This document shows positions 16,035 to 21,633 of a DNA stretch of 21,633 nt, piece after piece. Position numbers and translations under genes: made by a program. The notes beneath the pieces were generated by a model. It made no database searches and was not told the origin of the DNA. It worked only from the letters and a program-made list of their open reading frames with translations. Origin of the DNA: JANNGZ01 sp031404155 (GTDB taxonomy: Bacteria; Pseudomonadota; Gammaproteobacteria; Burkholderiales; Burkholderiaceae_C); contig JANNGZ010000224.1 in the NCBI GenBank assembly GCA_031404155.1, positions 1 to 21,633 of the forward strand. Reading direction: 5' to 3'. Each line of letters begins with the position of its first letter. Positions within the stretch are counted from its first letter, which is position 1.

Positions 16035-16066
16035 GGGCCGCGTCCAACCCACGCGGCCCTTTTCTT
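16035..16066 (+). terminator. Intrinsic terminator (likely partial) between the SBP gene and livH
   Basis: GGGCCGCGT (16035-16043), loop CCAACCC, ACGCGGCCC (16051-16059) form a perfect 9-bp stem followed at once by TTTTCTT (16060-16066). This is a textbook Rho-independent terminator. It sits 101 bases after the SBP stop and 17 before the livH ATG, on the same strand, so some transcripts must read through or livH must have its own start further in. The gap 15935-16034 holds no gene. Confidence 0.85.
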
Positions 16067-16083
16067 CGACGCTTCGCGGATCG

Positions 16084-17031
16084 ATGGAACTCTTCACCGT
16101 CTCGCTGCTGAATGGCCTGAGCTACGGCCTGCTGCTGTTCATGCTGAGCTCCGGCCTGACGCTGATCTTCAGCATGATGGGGGTGCTGAACTTCGCCCAC
16201 GCCAGCTTCTACATGCTCGGCGCCTATGTGGCCTACACCACGACCAAATACGTCGGCTTCTGGCCGGCGCTGGTGGTCGCGCCGCTGGTGGCCTTCGCGG
16301 CCGGGGCGGCGTTCGAGCGCTATTGCCTGCGCCGGGTGCACAAGTTCGGCCATGTGCCCGAGCTGTTGATTACCTTCGGCCTGTCCTTCCTGGCCTTCGA
16401 GCTGGTGCAGCTGATCTGGGGCCGCGCGGCGGTGGAGTACCGCGTGCCCGCGTCGCTCGACGTGCCGCTGTTCACCATCTTCGACACCCAGTTCCCCGCT
16501 TACCGCGCCTTCATGATGCTGGTGGCGCTGGTGATGCTGGTGGCGCTGTGGCTGGTGCTCGCGCGCACCCGCATCGGCATGGTGATCACCGCGGCCTTGA
16601 CCCACCCGGAGATGGCCGAGGCGCTGGGGCACAACGTGCCGCGCGTTCTGATGCTGGTCTTCGGCGGCGGTTGCGCGCTCGCGGGGCTGGCTGGGGTGAT
16701 CGGCGGCAATGCCTACGCCACCGAGCCGGGCATGGCACAGGCGGTGGGGCCGATCATCTTCGTGGTGGTCGTGATCGGCGGCATGGGCTCGCTCGCCGGC
16801 GCGTTTGTCGCCTCGCTGGCCATCGGCGTGCTCCAGACCTTTGCGGTGGCGATCGACCAGTCGCTGCTCACCGCGCTGGCGGCGCTCGGCCTGGTGCTCA
16901 CCCCGGCCAGCTTCGGCTACCCGGTGCTGGCACTGAAGCTGTCGCAGGTGGCGCCGATCCTGCCCTACCTGTTCCTGGTGTTGATGCTCATCTTCCGCCC
17001 ACGCGGTTTGATGGGCACACGCGAAGGCTGA
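16084..17031 (+). CDS. livH: LivH-type inner-membrane permease of HAAT ABC importer
   Basis: One of two transmembrane subunits, 315 aa, with about eight hydrophobic helices. The start NGLSYGLLLFMLSSGLTLIF and the MMGVLNFAHASFYMLGAY block are diagnostic of LivH. The cytoplasmic coupling loop for the ATPases is present around RTRIGMVITAALTHPEMAEALG, and the conserved GGMGSLAGAFVASLAIG lies near the end. It ends with the usual FRPRGLMG. It probably pairs with the LivM subunit downstream. No clear Shine-Dalgarno is seen before ATG 16084, and the terminator hairpin ends 17 bases upstream, which may limit its expression. Confidence 0.92.
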   Translation: MELFTVSLLNGLSYGLLLFMLSSGLTLIFSMMGVLNFAHASFYMLGAYVAYTTTKYVGFWPALVVAPLVAFAAGAAFERYCLRRVHKFGHVPELLITFGLSFLAFELVQLIWGRAAVEYRVPASLDVPLFTIFDTQFPAYRAFMMLVALVMLVALWLVLARTRIGMVITAALTHPEMAEALGHNVPRVLMLVFGGGCALAGLAGVIGGNAYATEPGMAQAVGPIIFVVVVIGGMGSLAGAFVASLAIGVLQTFAVAIDQSLLTALAALGLVLTPASFGYPVLALKLSQVAPILPYLFLVLMLIFRPRGLMGTREG

Positions 17032-17032
17032 T

Positions 17033-17139
17033 ATGAATCCCCCCCGAAGCGGCTTCGCCGCTCCCCCCAAGGGGGGCGCCGCCAGCGGCCTGGCAGAGCC
17101 AGTTCCGCGGCGGCCGCTTGGCAATACCGCCCGATTCAT
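17033..17139. repeat. Palindromic REP/MITE-like intergenic repeat between livH and livM
   Basis: The element is bounded by the inverted pair ATGAATC (17033-17039) and GATTCAT (17133-17139). Inside are AGCGGC-TTC-GCCGCT (17048-17062), C6-AA-G6 (17063-17076) and CTGGC-AGA-GCCAG (17090-17102), with a GC-rich stretch up to the right end. It is noncoding and forms nested hairpins. From memory, very similar CGAAGCGGCTTCGCCGC / CCCCAAGGGGG elements are scattered in many Burkholderiales genomes. It may act as an mRNA-stability or partial-termination element inside the operon. Confidence 0.7.
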
Positions 17140-17177
17140 GGGTCGCGGGTCGCGCGAGGCGCGGTGGAGCCCCTGAC

Positions 17178-18470
17178 ATGACCACCGCGTCTCGCTTCAA
17201 GTCACTCACCACCGGCCGCCTCGTCGTCTGGGGCGGCTTTGCGGCGTTGCTGATCGTGGCGCCGCTGATCTTCAAGAGCAGCCTGGCGTTGACCATGCTC
17301 TCGCAGATGGGCTACCTGATCATCGTCTGCCTGAGCTACAACCTGCTGCTCGGCCAGGGCGGCATGCTCAGCTTCGGCCATGCGGTGTACACCGGCCTCG
17401 GTTCGTTCTTCGTCATCCACGCACTCAATCTCGCCACCGCGGGCAAGCTGCCGATTCCGGTAACCCTGATGCCGCTGGTCGGTGGCATCGCCGGCCTCTT
17501 CTTCGCCGCGCTGCTCGGCTACGTCACCACCAAGAAGGCCGCAACGCCTTTTGCGATGATCACCCTCGGCGTCGGCGAACTGGTGTTCGCGATGTCACTG
17601 ATGTTCCCCGGCTTCTTCGGCGGCGAAGGTGGCATCAACACCAACCGCGTCATCGGCCCGCCGGTGCTGGGCATCAGCTACGGCCCGGCGATCCAGGTGT
17701 ACTACCTGATCGCGGCCTACTGCTTCATCTGCACCGCGGCGCTGTTCGCTCTCACCCGCACCCCGCTCGGGCGCATGCTCAACGCGGTGCGCGACAACCC
17801 GGAGCGGGTTGAGTTCGTCGGCTACAACACGCAGATCGTGCGCTACATCGCGTTCATGATCGCCGGCTTCTTCGCCGGCATCGGCGGTGGCCTGTCGGCG
17901 ATCAATTTCGAGAGCGTCACCGCCGAAGCGCTGAGCGGCATCCGCTCGGGCGGCTACCTGCTCTTCACCTTCCTCGGCGGCGCCACCTTCTTCTTCGGCC
18001 CGATCATCGGCGGCGTGCTGCTGGTGCTGGCGCTGGTGCTGTTCTCCGAGATCACCAAGGCCTGGCAGGTCTACCTCGGGCTGGTGTTCACGCTGATGGT
18101 CATGTTCGCCCCCGGCGGCATCGCCAGCCTGATCATGATGAACCTGCGCGTGGCCGCCTTCGGCCGCCTGCGCGAGATGTGGAAGAGCTATCTCGCGCTC
18201 TTCGTCGCCGGCCTGATCGCACTGCTCGGCAGCGCGGTCATCATCGAGATGGTCTATCACATCCAGCTCGACGCCGCCCTGGGCTCCACCATCCGTTTCC
18301 TCGGCCTCGACCTCGACACCAAGTCGCTCGAAGCCTGGGCCGGCTCGCTGGCGGTCACCGTGGTCGGCGTCGTGATGCTCGAGTTCGCGCGCCGCCGCTT
18401 CGCGCGCCAGTGGGCCGATGTGCAGCAGTACATCGAGCATCAAATCAAAGCCCGCGAAGCCAGCACATGA
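17178..18470 (+). CDS. livM: LivM-type permease of HAAT ABC importer with C-terminal membrane extension
   Basis: The second transmembrane subunit, 430 aa. ATG 17178 has GGAG eight bases upstream. The core, residues about 15-330, has the LivM features SYNLLLGQGGMLSFGHAVYTG, a coupling loop around RTPLGRMLNAVRDNPERVEF, and GIRSGGYLLFTFLGGATFFF. After the point where most relatives end (MFAPGGIASLI), about 100 residues follow with two extra hydrophobic helices (about 336-360 and 388-408) and a basic, amphipathic cytoplasmic-looking tail. The stop TGA overlaps the livG ATG as ATGA. The extension is seen directly; what it does is unknown. Confidence 0.92.
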   Translation: MTTASRFKSLTTGRLVVWGGFAALLIVAPLIFKSSLALTMLSQMGYLIIVCLSYNLLLGQGGMLSFGHAVYTGLGSFFVIHALNLATAGKLPIPVTLMPLVGGIAGLFFAALLGYVTTKKAATPFAMITLGVGELVFAMSLMFPGFFGGEGGINTNRVIGPPVLGISYGPAIQVYYLIAAYCFICTAALFALTRTPLGRMLNAVRDNPERVEFVGYNTQIVRYIAFMIAGFFAGIGGGLSAINFESVTAEALSGIRSGGYLLFTFLGGATFFFGPIIGGVLLVLALVLFSEITKAWQVYLGLVFTLMVMFAPGGIASLIMMNLRVAAFGRLREMWKSYLALFVAGLIALLGSAVIIEMVYHIQLDAALGSTIRFLGLDLDTKSLEAWAGSLAVTVVGVVMLEFARRRFARQWADVQQYIEHQIKAREAST

Positions 18471-19243
18471 CGGCCGCCGTAGAACTCATCGACCTGCGCA
18501 AGAGCTTTGGCAAGACGGAGATCATCCGCGGCGCCAACCTGCGCGTGGAGACGGGCGAGCGCGTCGCGATCATCGGCCCCAATGGCGCGGGAAAAAGCAC
18601 CCTGTTCAACCTGATCAGCGGGCGCTTCGGTGCCAGCTCGGGCGATGTGCGGGTCAACGGCGAAAGCATCGTCGGCAAGACGCCGTACCAGATCAACCGC
18701 ATGGGCCTGGCGCGCAGCTTCCAGGTCAGCAACCTGTTCGTGCGCCTGTCGGTGTTCGAGAACCTGCGCTGCGCGGTGCTCTGGAGCAAGGGCTACAAAT
18801 ATTCGTTCTGGCGCTTCCTGGCCGACGCGCACGATGCCAACGAGCGCGCCGACGAAGTGCTCGCGATGATCAAGCTCGACAAGCGCCGCGACGTGCTGGC
18901 GATGAACCTCACCTACGCCGAACAGCGCGCGCTCGAGATCGGCATCACCATCGCCGGCGGCGCCGGCGTGGTGCTGCTCGACGAGCCCACCGCCGGCATG
19001 AGCCGCAGTGAAACCGCGCGTTTCGTCAACCTGATCCGCGAGGTGACCGTGGGCAAGACCCTGCTCACCGTGGAGCACGACATGGGCGTGGTGTTCGGTC
19101 TGGCCGACAAGATCGCGGTGCTGGTCTACGGCGAGGTGATCGCCTTCGACACGCCCGAGGCGGTGCGCGCGAATGCGCGGGTGCAGGAGGCGTACCTCGG
19201 CTCGGTGCAGGCCGATGGGCAGGCGGCGGACGCGAGGCATTGA
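18467..19243 (+). CDS. livG: LivG-type ATPase of HAAT ABC importer, variant signature motif
   Basis: One of two nucleotide-binding subunits, 258 aa. Walker A is GPNGAGKST (Lys43), Walker B is VVLLDEPTAG (Asp172, Glu173), and the H-loop is TVEHD (His204). The signature is NLTYAEQRALEI, with Ala151 where the usual LSxGQ has Gly. The C-terminal extension EVIAFDTPEAVRANARVQEAYLG is typical of LivG. Its start overlaps livM by four bases and its stop lies four bases before livF, indicating tight coupling. Its own Walker site is intact, but it offers a changed signature to the partner LivF. Confidence 0.93.
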   Translation: MTAAVELIDLRKSFGKTEIIRGANLRVETGERVAIIGPNGAGKSTLFNLISGRFGASSGDVRVNGESIVGKTPYQINRMGLARSFQVSNLFVRLSVFENLRCAVLWSKGYKYSFWRFLADAHDANERADEVLAMIKLDKRRDVLAMNLTYAEQRALEIGITIAGGAGVVLLDEPTAGMSRSETARFVNLIREVTVGKTLLTVEHDMGVVFGLADKIAVLVYGEVIAFDTPEAVRANARVQEAYLGSVQADGQAADARH

Positions 19244-19247
19244 ACCT

Positions 19248-19943
19248 ATGCTGAGCCTCAAGGACGTCAACGCGTATTACGGCAAGAGCCACATCCTGCA
19301 TGGCGTGCATTTCGACGTCGGCGCCGGCGAGATCGTGGCGCTGCTCGGGCGCAACGGCTCGGGCCGCTCGACCACGGTCAAGACGATCATGGGGCTGGTG
19401 GAAGGCAAGGGCAGCATCACCTGGCGCAACCAGCCGATCCTCGGGCTCAAGGCCTTCGAGATTGCGCATCTGGGCATCGGCTACGTGCCCGAGAACCGCG
19501 ACATCTTTCCCACGCTCACGGTGCACCAGAACCTGCAGCTCGGGCAGAAGGTGGCGGGCCAATCCGGGCGCTGGAGCCTGGACGACATGTACCAGTTGTT
19601 CCCGCGCCTGAAGGAGCGCCAGCACAACGAGGCCGGCGTGCTTTCCGGCGGCGAGCAGCAGATGTTGACCCTGTGCCGCACCCTGATGGGCGACCCCGAC
19701 CTGATCATGATCGACGAGCCCACCGAAGGGTTGGCGCCGAAGATCGTGGAGCTGGTGGCCGAGTACCTGCGCGAGCTCAAGCGCCGCGGCATCTCGGTGC
19801 TGCTGGTGGAGCAGAAGCTCACCATCGCGCTGGAGGTGTCGCAGCGCTGCCTGGTGATGGGCCACGGCCAGATCGTCTTCGAGGGCACGCCCGCCGAGTT
19901 GCGCGCCAATGCCGATATCCGCAAAGAGTGGCTCGAGGTCTGA
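19248..19943 (+). CDS. livF: LivF-type ATPase of HAAT ABC importer with Arg in place of the Walker A Lys
   Basis: The second nucleotide-binding subunit, 231 aa. The Walker A reads GRNGSGRST, so the invariant Lys is Arg40 (codon CGC at 19365-19367). The signature LSGGEQQMLTL (from 132) is normal, Walker B is LIMIDEPTEG (Asp156, Glu157), and the H-loop position is Gln189 (LLVEQKL), as is usual for LivF. The family YVPENRDIFPTLTVHQNL block is present. ATG 19248 starts four bases after livG. I believe GRNGSGRST versions occur in other Burkholderiales LivF proteins, so this is probably a lineage feature and not an error. After it, 19944-20151 holds no gene and no clear terminator. Confidence 0.92.
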   Translation: MLSLKDVNAYYGKSHILHGVHFDVGAGEIVALLGRNGSGRSTTVKTIMGLVEGKGSITWRNQPILGLKAFEIAHLGIGYVPENRDIFPTLTVHQNLQLGQKVAGQSGRWSLDDMYQLFPRLKERQHNEAGVLSGGEQQMLTLCRTLMGDPDLIMIDEPTEGLAPKIVELVAEYLRELKRRGISVLLVEQKLTIALEVSQRCLVMGHGQIVFEGTPAELRANADIRKEWLEV

Positions 19944-20151
19944 GCCGCGGGGCGGCGGGTCGAGCCGGGTTTTGGCGCGAGGCTGAGGGGCTCCGGCGGG
20001 TGTAGTCTTTGGCCCCCGAACGAAGTGCCCGGTCTTGTCCCAGCAGCGACACGGCCGCGCCGTCAACAGCCGCAAAATCGCACGGTCGTTCTATTCGCCA
20101 AACCCGCCCGTCCACCCGTCTCGCCCCACGCTTTTTTCAAGAGGTTCCCCG

Positions 20152-21633
20152 ATGAGCGCCAGCTATGAAGTGCGCGGCCCCGTGGCCGTCATCACGATGA
20201 ACAACCCGCCGGTCAACGGCTTGGGGCTAGACACCCGCCGCGGCATTGCCGACGGCTTCGAGCGCGCGATGGCCGACGCCGCGGTGAAAGCCGTGGTGCT
20301 CACCGGCGCCGGCCGGGCGTTTTCGGGCGGCGCCGACATCAAGGAATTCGGCTCGCCGAAAGCAATTGCCGAGCCCAACCTGCTCACGCTGATCCGCATC
20401 GCCGAGCAATGCAGCAAGCCGGTGGTCGCGGCGCTGCACAGCGTCTGCATGGGCGGCGGGCTGGAGTTGGCGCTCGGCTGCCACTACCGCGTCGCCTCGC
20501 CCGGCTGCAATGTGGCGCTGCCCGAAGTGAAGATCGGCCTGGTGCCCGGCGCCGGCGGCACCCAGCGCCTGCCGCGGGTGCTCGGCGTTGAAACCGCGCT
20601 CAACATGATCGTCTCCGGCGAGCCGGTGAAGAGCGAGCTGCTCGCGTCGCTGCCGGGGCAGAAGCTGATCGACAAGATCATCGAGGGCGACCTGCTCGAA
20701 GGCGCCTGCAAATTTGCGCTGGAGATCGCGGACGTGCGTCCGCTGAAGCTGGTGCGCGACCTCAAAGTCAAACACCCGAACCCGGATGCGTACTTCCAGT
20801 TCGCCCGCAACACGGTCAAGGCGATGGCGAAGAACTTCCCCGCGCCGGCCCGTTGTGTGGACGTGGTGGAGCGGTCGCTCAAGGGTTTCGACGAGGGCAT
20901 GAAGTACGAGCGCGAGACCTTCATGGCGCTGATGCTCACGCCCGAAAGCAAGGCGCTGCGCCACGCCTTCTTCGGTGAGCGCGCCGCGAGCAAGATCCCC
21001 GACGTGCCCGAGAACACGCCGGTGCGCGAGGTCAGACGAGTGGCGGTGATCGGCGCCGGCACCATGGGCGGCGGCATCAGCATGAACTTCCTCAACGCCG
21101 GCATCCCGGTGACCATGCTCGAAATGAAGCAGGAGGCGCTGGACCGCGGCGTGGCCACGATCCGCAAGAACTACGAGTCGCAGGTCAAGAAGGGCAAGCT
21201 CAAACAGGACAAGTACGACGGCCGCATGGCGCTGCTGAGCACCACGCTGAACTACGCCGACCTGAGAGACGCCGACCTGGTCATCGAAGCGGTGTTCGAA
21301 GAGATGGGCGTGAAGGAGAAGGTTTTCAGCACGCTCGACGAGGTGATGAAGCCCGGCGCGATCCTCGCGTCCAACACCTCCACGCTCGACGTCAACAAAA
21401 TAGCGTCCTTCACCAAGCGGCCGCAGGACGTGGTCGGCATGCACTTCTTCAGCCCGGCCAATGTGATGAAGCTGCTGGAAGTGGTGCGCGGCGAGAAGAC
21501 CGCGAAAGACGTGCTCGCGACCGTGATGGGCATCGCCAAGAAGATCAAGAAAACCGCGGTGGTCTCGGGCGTGTGCGACGGCTTCATCGGCAACCGCATG
21601 ATCGAGCAGTACTCGCGCCAGGCCGGCTTCCTG
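20152..21633 (+). CDS. Bifunctional enoyl-CoA hydratase/3-hydroxyacyl-CoA dehydrogenase (FadB/FadJ-like), 3' partial
   Basis: A multifunctional beta-oxidation enzyme; 494 codons are visible and the frame is open at the right edge. Residues about 1-190 are a crotonase domain with the oxyanion region SGGADIKEF and catalytic Glu105 (GGGLELALG) and Glu125 (LPEVKIGLVPGAGGT). From about 295 comes the NAD-binding Rossmann fold (VAVIGAGTMGGG, 298-309), then DLVIEAVFEEMGVK and the dehydrogenase His431 in GMHFFSPANVMKLLEV. AGAGG precedes ATG 20152 by about seven bases. Order (hydratase then dehydrogenase) matches FadB/FadJ and the peroxisomal enzyme. Its place after the ligase and importer genes suggests a shared acid-degradation pathway. 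The C-terminal part is missing, so the symbol is left open. Confidence 0.93.
   Translation, partial: MSASYEVRGPVAVITMNNPPVNGLGLDTRRGIADGFERAMADAAVKAVVLTGAGRAFSGGADIKEFGSPKAIAEPNLLTLIRIAEQCSKPVVAALHSVCMGGGLELALGCHYRVASPGCNVALPEVKIGLVPGAGGTQRLPRVLGVETALNMIVSGEPVKSELLASLPGQKLIDKIIEGDLLEGACKFALEIADVRPLKLVRDLKVKHPNPDAYFQFARNTVKAMAKNFPAPARCVDVVERSLKGFDEGMKYERETFMALMLTPESKALRHAFFGERAASKIPDVPENTPVREVRRVAVIGAGTMGGGISMNFLNAGIPVTMLEMKQEALDRGVATIRKNYESQVKKGKLKQDKYDGRMALLSTTLNYADLRDADLVIEAVFEEMGVKEKVFSTLDEVMKPGAILASNTSTLDVNKIASFTKRPQDVVGMHFFSPANVMKLLEVVRGEKTAKDVLATVMGIAKKIKKTAVVSGVCDGFIGNRMIEQYSRQAGFL

Noticed and set aside
19365..19367. Sequencing error as the cause of the Walker A Arg in LivF
   Set aside because: The frame is intact, Lys-to-CGC needs more than one base change, and I recall the same motif in related LivF proteins.

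Overview
The window is about 21.6 kb of uniformly GC-rich, densely coding DNA. Gene content and order (tesA/ybbA divergent pair, yciB-bolA-ppiC, a liv-type ABC cluster beside an AlkK-like acyl-CoA ligase and a FadB/FadJ-like enzyme) suggest a betaproteobacterium of the order Burkholderiales, probably near the Rubrivivax/Leptothrix/Methylibium group. That placement is from family knowledge, not a search. No tRNA, rRNA, CRISPR array or intact insertion sequence was seen.

Layout. (1) 1-4548: the 3' part of a large exoprotein-like gene with a long Pro/Ala linker, followed directly by a secreted WD40-caspase fusion with an intact His/Cys dyad and an EF-hand-like loop. (2) 4739-5278: a stand-alone peptide deformylase. 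(3) 5471-7417: an exported FecR-domain protein with a Trp/Tyr-rich DUF6600-like centre and a Pro/Gln/Arg-rich tail. (4) 7451-8804: a TesA-like SGNH esterase and a YbbA/LolD-like ATPase whose start codons overlap head to head, then the C-terminal remnant of an epoxide-hydrolase-like gene. (5) 9035-12796, minus strand: a compact operon selO-msrB-yciB-bolA-ppiC, with ATGA overlaps at the first two junctions and a terminator-like hairpin after ppiC. (6) 12851-21633, plus strand: a promoter, an AlkK-type fatty acyl-CoA ligase, a branched-chain amino-acid-type (HAAT) ABC importer (SBP, LivH, LivM, LivG, LivF), and a bifunctional enoyl-CoA hydratase/3-hydroxyacyl-CoA dehydrogenase cut by the right edge.

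How they may work together. The last block reads as uptake, CoA activation and beta-oxidation of a carboxylic acid; that the importer carries such an acid rather than an amino acid is an inference. The minus-strand operon joins redox repair and AMPylation (SelO, MsrB) to envelope and Fe-S/stress functions (YciB, BolA, PpiC). The left end looks like a surface or envelope system in which an exoprotein is paired with a caspase-like protease.

The most interesting observations are: the paired degeneration of one composite ATP site in LivF/LivG (Arg for the Walker A Lys, and an Ala in the partner's signature motif); an intrinsic terminator between the SBP gene and livH; a palindromic repeat between livH and livM; a LivM with an extra C-terminal membrane domain; and the exoprotein/caspase pair.
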